Position numbers and translations under genes: made by a program. From Methylaequor sp002691245 (GTDB taxonomy: Bacteria > Pseudomonadota > Alphaproteobacteria > Methylaequorales > Methylaequoraceae), in the NCBI GenBank assembly GCA_002691245.1, contig NZHH01000044.1, forward strand, positions 1 to 43,148: a stretch of 43,148 nucleotides of DNA, in the 5' to 3' direction. The stretch's first letter is position 1. Every line of letters begins with the position of its first letter. Below are positions 1-8,654 of this stretch, piece after piece. Under the pieces are notes generated by a model, which did not search any database, was not told the origin of the DNA, and saw only the letters and a program-made list of their open reading frames with translations.

Positions 1-10
1 AATTTTTTAA

Positions 11-1204
11 ATGATAACACTCAAAAAAAAATTTGTAGATTCTTATAGTTTTGTTTTTAATAAAACAGTGATTGTTAGAGTTGACTTAAATGTGCCAACA
101 GAAGAAAATACAATTAAAGATAACACAAGAATATTGAAAGTTTTGCCTACTATTTCAAAACTTTTAGATCAAAAAGCAAAAATTATTTTAATTTCACACT
201 TTGGAAGACCAAAGGGAAAACGCCTTCAAGAATTTTCACTAAGATTCTTAGTAAATGAATTAGAAAAATTAACTGAACAAAAAATTCATTTTATAGATAC
301 AGATATCAAAAATTTAAAAAAAAGTGATTTTGAATCCATATTTAAGGAGTTTAATATAATAATGTTAGAAAATATAAGGTTTTATTCTGAAGAAGAAAAA
401 AATTCGGATAAATTTTCACAAAAAATCTCCTCTTTCGGCGACATATATATTAATGAATGTTTCTCTTGTAGTCATAGACAACATGCATCAATATCTGGTA
501 TACCAAAACATCTTCCGTCATTCCCTGGGAAACTCTTAGAAAATGAAGTGCAAAATTTAAAGAANCTATTTCTTGTTGCCAATGAATNTGATTCTGTNGC
601 NATACTTGGTGGGGCNAAAATATCNACAAAAATAAAACTAATAGAGTTTTATGCNAAAAANTATTCCAAAGTAATTGTGGGNGGAGCGATGGCTAATACN
701 CTAAATTTTGCNCAGGGATATGATATAGGTGATTCTCTTTATGAAAAAAAAATGACTGAATTTGCAAANNNTTTACTNTCTGAATATTCAAATAAAATTG
801 TTTTACCCATTGATTGTATTGTAACTGACAAAAAGCTTCAAAAAAATCCTGANGCAAAGTTAATNAATGAAATAACAAANAAAGATATGATAGTAGATAT
901 AGGCCCAAAGACTAGAATGTTATTTNACAATGAAATTTTAAAAGCTAAGATTGTCTTNTGGAATGGTCCTTTAGGACTTTTTGAAAAAAAACCNTTTGAC
1001 GAAGGTACTNNTTTTGTTTTNTCTGCCATTANGGCCAATAAAAACAAAAATTTCTTTTCAGTTGCTGGTGGAGGTGATACTATATCTTTGTTAAATGATT
1101 CCAACAATTATAACGAATTTTCTTTTGTTTCAACCGGTGGAGGTGCTTTTTTAGAATTTGTCCAGGGTAAAAGCATGCCAGGGTTNAGTAGCTTAAATGT
1201 GTAA
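11..1204 (+). CDS. pgk: phosphoglycerate kinase
   Basis: Cytosolic glycolytic/gluconeogenic kinase that interconverts 1,3-bisphosphoglycerate + ADP and 3-phosphoglycerate + ATP. The 397-residue length is normal for bacterial PGK. Visible hallmarks are the substrate-binding VRVDLNVP segment (about residues 22-29), SHFGRPKG (62-69), a GGAKIS-type stretch (the alanine and serine are recoverable because the masked bases are fourfold-degenerate third positions) and the C-terminal nucleotide-binding GGGDT motif. The ATG is the first possible start, since an in-frame TAA sits immediately before it. Six bases separate it from the aldolase gene, so it heads, or continues from upstream, a glycolysis operon. 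It contains 26 masked bases (N), 19 of them at third codon positions by my indexing; the frame is intact. Confidence 0.96.
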   Translation: MITLKKKFVDSYSFVFNKTVIVRVDLNVPTEENTIKDNTRILKVLPTISKLLDQKAKIILISHFGRPKGKRLQEFSLRFLVNELEKLTEQKIHFIDTDIKNLKKSDFESIFKEFNIIMLENIRFYSEEEKNSDKFSQKISSFGDIYINECFSCSHRQHASISGIPKHLPSFPGKLLENEVQNLKXLFLVANEXDSXXILGGXKIXTKIKLIEFYXKXYSKVIVXGAMANXLNFXQGYDIGDSLYEKKMTEFAXXLXSEYSNKIVLPIDCIVTDKKLQKNPXAKLXNEITXKDMIVDIGPKTRMLFXNEILKAKIVXWNGPLGLFEKKXFDEGTXFVXSAIXANKNKNFFSVAGGGDTISLLNDSNNYNEFSFVSTGGGAFLEFVQGKSMPGXSSLNV

Positions 1205-2299
1205 CTTGAAATGAATAATAAAATATTAAATCAAATAGCAAATNAACTTTCTAACCCGCCTAAAGGTATATTAGCTGCAGATGAAAGCACTAACACAATN
1301 ACAAANAGATTTGATGANATTAATGTTGAGTCAAACTTTGAAAATCGTAGAAAATATAGAGAATTACTTTTTAAAACCGAAAAAATTAATAGTTTTATTA
1401 GTGGAGTTATAATGTATGACGAAACTATTCGTCAATCAACATCTGACGGGGTTCCATTTGGAAAATATCTAAGTGAACAAGGAATTTATACAGGAATAAA
1501 AGTTGACACTGGAGCTATACCACTCTCTCCAGAATCCAATGAAAAAATTACAGAAGGATTAGATGGTCTAGGAAAAAGATTAATAGAATACAAAAAACTT
1601 GATGCCGTTTTTACAAAATGGCGAGCTATAATTGATATTAACGAAAACGAAAACATTCCCAGTGATATTGCAATTGATTTGAATTGCTCAAATTTAGCGA
1701 GATACGCGAAAATTGTTCAGGATCATGGAATGGTCCCTATCGTTGAGCCTGAGGTTTTAATGGATGGATCACATTCTATTAAGAAATGTTATGAAGTAAC
1801 TTCTAAGGTTTTAAAGAATTTATTTGAAAGATTAACTTCTAATAAAGTTTTTCTAGAGGGTGTGTTACTTAAACCAAATATGGTTATTTCTGGAAAAAAA
1901 TCAGCTATACAAGCACCAATTAATGAAGTAGCAAAAATGACNATCCAATGCCTAAGTGAAAATATTCCAAGCGANGTGCCAGGCATAGTTTTTTTATCAG
2001 GTGGTCAATCAAGTGAATTAGCAACGTCTCATTTAAATGAAATGAACAAACTAAAAAAAGATTTATCCTGGAANCTAAGTTTTTCCTATGGAAGAGCACT
2101 TCAACAATCTTCGCTTGCTTCGTGGAAAGGAGACGANAATAAAATACTAGATTCGCAAAATGCACTATTCAAAAGAAGTAAACTAAACTCAAGTGCAACT
2201 CTTGGTCAATATTCCGAAGATCAAGAGAAATTATAATTATGAACAAAAAGGTGAAAATTGCACCATCAATCNTATCNGCTGATTTNTCTAAACTGGGTN
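565..2299. other. block of single-base ambiguities, mainly synonymous (pgk-fba-rpe)
   Basis: 38 Ns occur here by my count, then none for 12 kb. By codon indexing about 28 of them (roughly three quarters) are third-position sites, many fourfold degenerate, and none shifts a frame. This looks like masked nucleotide polymorphism or merged haplotypes. Residues at third-position Ns are often recoverable (for example GCN is Ala). Confidence 0.7.
1211..2236 (+). CDS. fba: class I fructose-bisphosphate aldolase
   Basis: Schiff-base (class I) aldolase that cleaves fructose-1,6-bisphosphate to DHAP and glyceraldehyde-3-phosphate in the cytosol. The protein has the animal-like class I pattern: KGILAADEST near residues 18-27, KWRAIIDI around 136-143, and LLKPNMV, whose Lys (about residue 221) is the expected Schiff-base residue. 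Length (341) is close to the family norm of about 340-365. It lies 6 bases after pgk and 2 bases before rpe on the same strand, which indicates one transcript. Eight Ns occur, seven at third codon positions. Metal-dependent class II aldolase is ruled out by the Lys motif and by the lack of the class II zinc-ligand pattern. Confidence 0.95.
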   Translation: MNNKILNQIANXLSNPPKGILAADESTNTXTXRFDXINVESNFENRRKYRELLFKTEKINSFISGVIMYDETIRQSTSDGVPFGKYLSEQGIYTGIKVDTGAIPLSPESNEKITEGLDGLGKRLIEYKKLDAVFTKWRAIIDINENENIPSDIAIDLNCSNLARYAKIVQDHGMVPIVEPEVLMDGSHSIKKCYEVTSKVLKNLFERLTSNKVFLEGVLLKPNMVISGKKSAIQAPINEVAKMXIQCLSENIPSXVPGIVFLSGGQSSELATSHLNEMNKLKKDLSWXLSFSYGRALQQSSLASWKGDXNKILDSQNALFKRSKLNSSATLGQYSEDQEKL

Positions 2300-2889
2300 A
2301 AGAGATTCATGATTTAGATAAAGCTGGATGTGATTTTATTCATATAGACGTTATGGATGGTCATTTTGTGCCAAATATTACAATGGGACCAAATATTATA
2401 AAATCGATTAGAAAATACAGTAAAAAAACATTTGACGTTCACCTAATGATTGATCCAGTTTTAAAATATATACCTGATTTTGTTAAATCTGGTTCAGACA
2501 TAATAACAATTCACCATGAGATTAGTGAAAATGTTTATGATATTATAAAATTAATTAAAAAATTTAATAAAAAAGTTGGAATATCTATAAAACCCTCAAC
2601 GTCTGTAAAAGTAATTGAAAAATACATTGATCATGTCAATCTAATATTAATTATGACTGTCGAACCAGGTTTCGGAGGGCAATGCTTTATACATGATCAA
2701 CTTAAAAAAATTGAATACATAAAGAATCTAGTAGATGGAAGGAATATTGACATTGAAGTTGATGGGGGCATCGATTTAAATACTGGAAAGCTTGCTATTG
2801 AAGCCGGAGCGAATATTTTAGTATCAGGTTCTACAATTTTTAAGTCCAAAGAATACAAACAAATTATAAAAGATCTAAGGAATGCATGA
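2239..2889 (+). CDS. rpe: ribulose-phosphate 3-epimerase
   Basis: Cytosolic (beta/alpha)8-barrel enzyme that interconverts ribulose-5-phosphate and xylulose-5-phosphate, linking the pentose pathway to the upstream glycolytic genes. The 216-residue protein begins with a PSILSAD-like segment (two positions masked, but one codon is NTA/Leu and the other TCN/Ser) and contains HIDVMDGHFVPN, HLMI, MTVEPGFGGQ and EVDGGI, the usual metal- and phosphate-binding motifs. It starts 2 bases after fba. Its last codons overlap the start of the next gene as ATGA, so the glycolysis genes and the efflux genes that follow are probably translationally coupled. Confidence 0.96.
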   Translation: MNKKVKIAPSIXXADXSKLGXEIHDLDKAGCDFIHIDVMDGHFVPNITMGPNIIKSIRKYSKKTFDVHLMIDPVLKYIPDFVKSGSDIITIHHEISENVYDIIKLIKKFNKKVGISIKPSTSVKVIEKYIDHVNLILIMTVEPGFGGQCFIHDQLKKIEYIKNLVDGRNIDIEVDGGIDLNTGKLAIEAGANILVSGSTIFKSKEYKQIIKDLRNA

Positions 2890-3887
2890 AATCAATAATT
2901 CTAAAAATCTTAATATTATCAGTTCTTTTTCTTGAAAATTCTTATTCTCAAAACCTTGTAACTGTTGGAGCACAAAAACCAATTTCAAAAGATGTATCTG
3001 ATATATTGAAAATACCAGGCTCCGTAACAGCAAATGAAAAAGTTATGCTTACTAGTGTGGTCTCAGAAAAGATCAAAAGAATTCATTTTGAGGAAGGTAA
3101 GTTTGTAAAAAAAGGTCAACTTTTAGTTGAATTTTTTGACAATGAAGAACAAGCCACTTTAATTCAAGCTAAAGCTGAACTTGAGGAAGCAGAGATAAAT
3201 TATAACAGAGCCGCAGCACTATCAAAAAAAGGGAATATATCTCAATCTATCCTTGATAATAGAGAAATGTCAAAAAAAAAACTCTACGGAAAAGTTCAAG
3301 AAATTAATGCAAAAATTGATGATTTAAAAATTAAAGCACCATTTGACGGGTACACAGGAATAAGAAATTTTAGCGAAGGCTCTTTTATAAAACCCGGCGA
3401 TATCATAACCCAAATATATGATATTCAGTTTCTTAAAGTTCTATTTTATATTCCAGAGAATTTTACAAATAGGATAAAAATTGGTGAAAAATTTACGCTA
3501 GATGTTCGTTCTGGAAATTTAAGAAATATAAAAGGTTCAGTATCAGTAATTGATGCAGCAATTGACCAAAAAACACGAACATTCAAAGTAATTGGTAAAA
3601 TAAAAAACGCAGATGGCAATATTAAACCAGGTATGATGGTTAATATCAAAATTACATTAGAGAGAAGAGAAGCTATACTAATAAAAGAAAATTCCATAAT
3701 CTCAGAAGACGATATTACTTTTGTATATATTCTTGATAAAGAAAATGTTGTAAAAAAAAAAAAAATAGAAGTTGGTTTTAAAGAAGACGGCATGATTGAA
3801 GTTTTGAGTGGGCTAGATACTGGCGATTTAGTGATACATCAGGGTATCAACAAAGTAAAAGAAGGAATAAAAGTAAAATTAAAATGA
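2886..3887 (+). CDS. RND efflux periplasmic adaptor (HlyD/AcrA family)
   Basis: Membrane-fusion protein predicted to bridge the inner-membrane RND pump encoded next to an outer-membrane channel. It has an N-terminal signal peptide (about residues 1-21, ending in NSYSQ), then two lipoyl half-motifs (KIKRIHFEEGKFVKKGQLL and LKIKAPFDGYTGIRNFSEGSFIKPGD) around an alpha-helical hairpin with AKAELEEAEINYNRA, then beta-barrel and membrane-proximal domains. At 333 residues it is a compact adaptor. Both ends overlap neighbours by 4 bases (ATGA with rpe and with the pump gene). No TolC-like channel gene is in the window, so the third component must lie elsewhere. The transported substrate cannot be inferred. 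Confidence 0.93.
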   Translation: MKSIILKILILSVLFLENSYSQNLVTVGAQKPISKDVSDILKIPGSVTANEKVMLTSVVSEKIKRIHFEEGKFVKKGQLLVEFFDNEEQATLIQAKAELEEAEINYNRAAALSKKGNISQSILDNREMSKKKLYGKVQEINAKIDDLKIKAPFDGYTGIRNFSEGSFIKPGDIITQIYDIQFLKVLFYIPENFTNRIKIGEKFTLDVRSGNLRNIKGSVSVIDAAIDQKTRTFKVIGKIKNADGNIKPGMMVNIKITLERREAILIKENSIISEDDITFVYILDKENVVKKKKIEVGFKEDGMIEVLSGLDTGDLVIHQGINKVKEGIKVKLK

Positions 3888-6800
3888 ATCTTTCGGAATT
3901 TTTTATAAGAAAACCAGTATTTTGTTCAGTACTTTCAATTTTTTTAGTTATTATTGGTTTTCTATCTTTAGATAAATTACCTTTAAGACAGTTCCCAGAT
4001 ATAGAAAGATCTGAAATAACCGTTGATACACTTTATCCTGGAGCATCATCAGAGATTGTAGAGACAAAAGTCACAGAAATAATAGAAGGTCAGATAAGTG
4101 GAATAGACGGAATTGAGTCCATATCATCTGTAAGTAGAGATGGACGGTCTAAAATAACAATTGAATTTAATGTAGATAAAGAAATCAATGAAGCCGCTAA
4201 TGATGTAAGAGACTCTGTCTCACGTATTTTAGAAAATCTTCCAAAAGATTCTAATCCGCCAGAAATATCGAAAATTGATTCCGATTCTAGTGCTATAATG
4301 TGGTTGAACTTAACCTCTAACGATATAAATCAACTTGAATTAACAGATTATGCTGAAAGATTTTTAGTTGATAGATTATCTGTTATTCCTGGAGTAGCTA
4401 GAGTAAGAATTTCATGGGGTAAAAAAAAATCATTAAGAATTTGGGTGGATCCTGTTCTATTATCTCAATTTGGAATTTCTGTCACAGAAATTGAGCAAAA
4501 ATTATTGACAGAAAATGTTGAAATACCAGCAGGAAGAATAGAGTCAAAATTTAGAGATTACACTGTAAAACTGGAGAGTGGTTATACTACTGTTGAAGAT
4601 TTTAAAAATCTAGTTCTTAAAAAGGAGGATAATTTTTCATTTGTAAGACTTGGAGACGTAGCAAAAATTGAAATAGGACCAGAAGAAACAAGACAGATTT
4701 TTAGAGGAAATGCTGAAGAAATGATAGGACTTGGAATTCTAAAGCAAAAAACAGCAAACTTATTAGATGTAACTGATAGGGTAAAACAAGAATTCATAGA
4801 AATTACAAATGAGCTTCCTAAAAATATTAAAATCTATCAGAGCTATGACACCTCTCTATTTGTGTCTGAAGCTTTAAATGAGGTAATATTTACACTTTGT
4901 TTTGCAGTACTTTTAGTCACAATTATAATTTTAATTTTTCTTAGGGACATCAAAAGCACCATTATTCCAGTAATCACAGTCCCAATTTCAATTTTATCAA
5001 CTTTCATTTTTTTAAATTATTTTGGGTTTTCATTAAACCTAATCACCCTCCTTGCTCTAGTTTTATGTACTGGACTTGTCATTGATGATTCAATCGTAAT
5101 GTTAGAAAATATTCATAAAAAAATTGAGAATGGTTATTCAAAAATGTCTGCAGCAATAGAAGGTTCAAAAGAGGTTGTTTTTGCAATTTTATCAACCTCA
5201 ATTGTATTAATAAGTATTTTCATGCCGATTATATTTTTACAGGGTGATACAGCAAAGTTATTTGAAGAATTAGCTGTAACTGTAATAGGTGCAATTTTTT
5301 TTTCCACATTAATTTCATTATCATTAACACCGATGCTTTGTTCTAAGTTACTTTCTAAAACTAATAAAAAGAATAATTCAAAAAAATTCGAAGAAATTTA
5401 CATAAAATTTTTAAATCTTTTATTACAAAATAAAATTATTTATTTATTCATTTTTATTCCTATAATTTTTTTCTCAATATTCTTTTACAATAAAATCTCT
5501 AAGGAATTTGCTCCACAAGAGGACAGAGGCGTATTTATAATGGTAATGGAATCGCCAGAGGGAAGTACTTTCGAAAATACAGTTGATCAAATGTTAAAAT
5601 TAGAAGACAAACTGATCAAATTTAACGAAAGTAATGAAGCAAAGAGAATTCTTTTAAGAGTTCCAAGAAGTTTTTCAGGCACAGAAAATTTTAGTGATGG
5701 TTTAGGTATTATTGTTCTTAATCATTGGGAAGAAAGAAGAAAGATTTGGGAAATAATTGAAGAATTTAAAAATATTTCAAGTGAAATCACCGATTCGAAG
5801 GTAATAATTTTTCCTCCACGCGGACTTGGGCAAAGAAGATCTGGACAACAACTACAATTTGTCTTGTCTGGAGACACATACTATAACATCTCAGAGAATA
5901 TGGAAATAATTCTAGATAAAATTAAAGAAAATAAAAACTTCGTTTTTACAAGAATAGATTATAAAAAAAATAGACCACAGATAAAAGTTAAAATAGATAG
6001 AAATAAAGCGTCGGATTTAAAAGTTTCAAATTTTGAAATAGGCCGAACGCTTGAAATACTATTAGCTGGAAGAAAAATTAACACATTCATAGAAGATGGA
6101 GAAGAATATTATGTTTTAGTCCAAGCAAAAAAAGAGAACAGAAGAAATATTAAAGATATTGGAGCATTTGAAGTAAAATCTTCAGACGGAAATTATATAA
6201 GATTAGATAATTTATTGGAATTTAAGGAGGTTTCGGAAGCCAAGGAATTGAATAGATATAATAAAATGAGATCTATTACTCTAAGTGCAGGTCTTGATAA
6301 AACTTATTCATTAGGTGAAGCTATTAGTTATTTACAAAACATTTCTAAAGAAAATTTAAAAGGAAATTATAAAATTGATTTTAAAGGTCAAAGTAAAGAG
6401 TATCAAAGATCTATGAATCAATTCTATTTTCTATTTCTTGTTTCTTTACTATTTGTTTATTTAGTTCTATGTGCACAGTTTGAAAGTTTTAAGTTTCCAT
6501 TTATGATTATGTTATCAGTTCCTTTAACCTTAATTGCACCATTGTGTGCAATTTTTTATTTAAATAATTCTTTAAATATATTTAGTCAAATTGGTTTGAT
6601 TATTTTAACTGGAATAGCAGCCAAAAATGGAATTTTAATAGTTGAGTTTGCAAAGCAACAAAAAAAAAATGGTAAAAAATCATACGATGCAATAATTGAA
6701 GCTTGTAAAATGAGATTTAGACCAGTAATTATGACAGGCTTTTCTACAGTATTTGGTATCATTCCATTAGTTATTGGAAGTGGTGCTGGTTTTGAATCGA

Positions 6801-6901
6801 GGTTAACTATTGGTATAGTTTTAATTTCAGGAATAATTTTTTCAATCTTTCTTACATTATTTGCAACCCCATTTTTCTTCAGAGTCTTTGATAGAGATTA
6901 A
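3884..6901 (+). CDS. RND multidrug/solute efflux transporter (AcrB/MdtB-like, HAE1 type)
   Basis: Inner-membrane proton-driven exporter of 1005 residues with the classic duplicated architecture: an N-terminal TM (FFIRKPVFCSVLSIFLVIIGF), a large periplasmic porter domain, a TM2-TM6 block, a second periplasmic loop and TM8-TM12. The proton-relay residues are present: adjacent Asp401-Asp402 in GLVIDDSIVML (TM4) and Lys914 in GIAAKNGILIVEFA (TM10). This identifies a hydrophobe/amphiphile-type rather than heavy-metal RND pump. It is coupled to the adaptor gene by an ATGA overlap. It ends two bases from the convergent gene on the other strand, leaving no room for a conventional terminator. Slightly shorter than E. 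coli AcrB (1049). Confidence 0.95.
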   Translation: MNLSEFFIRKPVFCSVLSIFLVIIGFLSLDKLPLRQFPDIERSEITVDTLYPGASSEIVETKVTEIIEGQISGIDGIESISSVSRDGRSKITIEFNVDKEINEAANDVRDSVSRILENLPKDSNPPEISKIDSDSSAIMWLNLTSNDINQLELTDYAERFLVDRLSVIPGVARVRISWGKKKSLRIWVDPVLLSQFGISVTEIEQKLLTENVEIPAGRIESKFRDYTVKLESGYTTVEDFKNLVLKKEDNFSFVRLGDVAKIEIGPEETRQIFRGNAEEMIGLGILKQKTANLLDVTDRVKQEFIEITNELPKNIKIYQSYDTSLFVSEALNEVIFTLCFAVLLVTIIILIFLRDIKSTIIPVITVPISILSTFIFLNYFGFSLNLITLLALVLCTGLVIDDSIVMLENIHKKIENGYSKMSAAIEGSKEVVFAILSTSIVLISIFMPIIFLQGDTAKLFEELAVTVIGAIFFSTLISLSLTPMLCSKLLSKTNKKNNSKKFEEIYIKFLNLLLQNKIIYLFIFIPIIFFSIFFYNKISKEFAPQEDRGVFIMVMESPEGSTFENTVDQMLKLEDKLIKFNESNEAKRILLRVPRSFSGTENFSDGLGIIVLNHWEERRKIWEIIEEFKNISSEITDSKVIIFPPRGLGQRRSGQQLQFVLSGDTYYNISENMEIILDKIKENKNFVFTRIDYKKNRPQIKVKIDRNKASDLKVSNFEIGRTLEILLAGRKINTFIEDGEEYYVLVQAKKENRRNIKDIGAFEVKSSDGNYIRLDNLLEFKEVSEAKELNRYNKMRSITLSAGLDKTYSLGEAISYLQNISKENLKGNYKIDFKGQSKEYQRSMNQFYFLFLVSLLFVYLVLCAQFESFKFPFMIMLSVPLTLIAPLCAIFYLNNSLNIFSQIGLIILTGIAAKNGILIVEFAKQQKKNGKKSYDAIIEACKMRFRPVIMTGFSTVFGIIPLVIGSGAGFESRLTIGIVLISGIIFSIFLTLFATPFFFRVFDRD

Positions 6902-6903
6902 AA

Positions 6904-8553
6904 CTAATTAATAGATTGAAAGTTATTTTCTCTGAAATATTTTTCTTCCACCTCAAACTCTTTTAAATTCAAAGAATAATAATTATCTAACCAGTCTTTA
7001 ATTTTTGAATGAATTTTTTTATCGTAGTTTAATTCCAAGTATTTTGTTTTTGTTTTTAGATGTCTTTTTACCCTCCCACTTCGTACAATTTCAATTCCAT
7101 TTTTAAACACTAACTCTGCGTTTTTAAACATTTCATCAATTGGTTTTTTTGGGTTATATATTGCGATGTCAGCTATTGAACCCTCTTTTAAAGAACCTCT
7201 GTCTTTGAGACCAAGTATTTTTGCTGGTGCTGCTCTTGTCATAATTGCTAAATCATAAAAACTGTAGGTTCTTTTAATAGATTTTAGATCACATATTTCT
7301 CTAGCAAACTTATTAATTTTATTAAGCTCCGAATTTCTGTAATCACTATCCATTAACAACCTTATAAGTTGAGGGTATGAGGTAAATGGGGCTCCATTTG
7401 GATGGTCAGTTGTAAGAAATACTCTCCATGGATCTTTGATTAACAAAAATAACTCTAATCCAATTGACCATTGCAAGGCATTAACAAAGTTTTTTTCTTG
7501 GTATTCATAAGGTATGACACCTCCTCCTCCATCTTCTATTTCTGAAAGAACCCATTTTTTTGGATTTGCATGGTTTTTTGCCTGATTTTGTTTCCATAAA
7601 TCAGAAGATATTGTCATGGTTGGTTTGAACATAATTTGACCAATATCAACTGAAATATTGTTATTTTTATTAATTTTCTCGGCCAATTCATAGGCACAAG
7701 AAGAAAAACCTTTTTTTCCCTTATCTCCATATCCATAAAATTGTATGTGAGCTAAATGCATTCTTCTTCCTTGGGCAGCATCTACAGTGTCGAGAATTGA
7801 TTTTATATTTCCCGCAGTTCCCAAATTGTTGCAGTGTACGTGAACTGGATGAGGTATTTCTAAGTTTTCATTGGCAATATTAAGTGACTCCAAAATTTGT
7901 CTTGAACTTACTCCATATTGAGGAACAATATCATCTAATTCAAAAGATTCTGATTCACCAGAAAATTTAAAAAATTCCGTGCCCCCTGCATTAATGACTT
8001 TTAAACCCATGCATTTAGAAGAATTTATATTCCAGGCTACATAGTCATCTATAAAAGACTGTCCTTTCTTCTTGTTTAAGGCATCCAAAAGAAAATTGTC
8101 ATTACCAACTATTCCCAAACACCCCTTGTCAATCATTGGTATTTGCTCTAACTCTAATTGAGTAAGAAAAGCGTTAATTGGTAATACTGCAGGCTCAATC
8201 ACCGTTGTAAAACCCATCTCTGCGTATCTGTAACCAGTTCCCTCAGATGTCCAACGAGAGTTGAATCCAGGTAAAAGTTTTTTTCTCCCAAGATTATTTT
8301 CCGTAAAGTTGCAATGAATCTCTGGGGATAACATTCTCGCGTTATTTACATTACCTCCTGCTATATGCGAATGAATGTCTATTGCACCAGCCATAACTAT
8401 CATATCACTAACATCATATGTTTTCTTATAATCTGATAACTCAGATTGTTGTGGACTAACAATCACTCCGTCTTTGATATATATGTCTACTTTCTTTTCA
8501 TTGATTCCCTGGGTAGGATCAAACACAGTGCCATTTGAGATTTTAAATTTCAT
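6904..8553 (-). CDS. formylmethanofuran dehydrogenase subunit A-type amidohydrolase (FwdA/FmdA/FhcA family), without partner subunits
   Basis: Amidohydrolase-superfamily protein of 549 residues that resembles FwdA/FhcA, the subunit that hydrolyses or forms N-formylmethanofuran in methanogens and in methylotrophs with the tetrahydromethanopterin C1 pathway. Family signatures are DIHSHIAGG (residues 59-67), GTGYRYAEMGFTTVIEPAV (105-123), HPVHVHCNNLG, RMHLAHIQFYGYG and FLTTDHPNGAPF. Candidate dinuclear-zinc ligands are all present: His61, His63, Lys185 (the carboxylated-Lys position), a His at 238/240, a His at 266/269, and Asp383. No fhcB, fhcC, fhcD, mch or fae gene is in the window. It is transcribed alone, divergent from folE and convergent with the RND pump. 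Family assignment is firm; whether it acts on formyl-methanofuran here, or as a repurposed amidohydrolase, is open. Confidence 0.82.
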   Translation of the reverse strand: MKFKISNGTVFDPTQGINEKKVDIYIKDGVIVSPQQSELSDYKKTYDVSDMIVMAGAIDIHSHIAGGNVNNARMLSPEIHCNFTENNLGRKKLLPGFNSRWTSEGTGYRYAEMGFTTVIEPAVLPINAFLTQLELEQIPMIDKGCLGIVGNDNFLLDALNKKKGQSFIDDYVAWNINSSKCMGLKVINAGGTEFFKFSGESESFELDDIVPQYGVSSRQILESLNIANENLEIPHPVHVHCNNLGTAGNIKSILDTVDAAQGRRMHLAHIQFYGYGDKGKKGFSSCAYELAEKINKNNNISVDIGQIMFKPTMTISSDLWKQNQAKNHANPKKWVLSEIEDGGGGVIPYEYQEKNFVNALQWSIGLELFLLIKDPWRVFLTTDHPNGAPFTSYPQLIRLLMDSDYRNSELNKINKFAREICDLKSIKRTYSFYDLAIMTRAAPAKILGLKDRGSLKEGSIADIAIYNPKKPIDEMFKNAELVFKNGIEIVRSGRVKRHLKTKTKYLELNYDKKIHSKIKDWLDNYYSLNLKEFEVEEKYFRENNFQSIN

Positions 8554-8567
8554 TTTGCATTTTTTAA

Positions 8568-8596
8568 TTAAAGTAGTATTAAATATATTACTTTAA
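8568..8596. promoter_or_regulatory. 8-bp inverted repeat in the divergent amidohydrolase/folE promoter region
   Basis: TTAAAGTA (8568-8575) and its exact reverse complement TACTTTAA (8589-8596) flank a 13-base spacer in the 101-bp gap between the two divergent genes, 15-43 bases before the amidohydrolase start. A run of ten T (8599-8608 region) follows on the plus strand. It could be an operator read by a dimeric regulator, or an attenuator-like hairpin. The stem is almost all A-T, so chance in an AT-rich gap cannot be excluded. Confidence 0.35.
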
Positions 8597-8616
8597 ATTT
8601 TTTTTTTAAACACAAG

Positions 8617-8630
8617 ATTATTATTATACA
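8617..8630 (+). promoter_or_regulatory. ATTATTATTATACA element before folE (also found before rne)
   Basis: The 14-base element lies 24 bases before the folE start. The identical sequence occurs at 39207-39220, 10 bases before rne, and a 12-base version (ATTATTATTATA) at 28067-28078 before the COG2945 hydrolase. It may contain a -10-like TATTAT/TTATAC or be a promoter-associated triplet tract. AT-rich composition makes chance recurrence plausible. Confidence 0.35.
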
Positions 8631-8654
8631 TTATATTAGAAAGAAAATCGAACC

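Noticed and set aside
565..2299. Ns as signs of pseudogenes in pgk, fba and rpe
   Set aside because: Frames stay open, catalytic motifs are intact and most Ns are at third codon positions.
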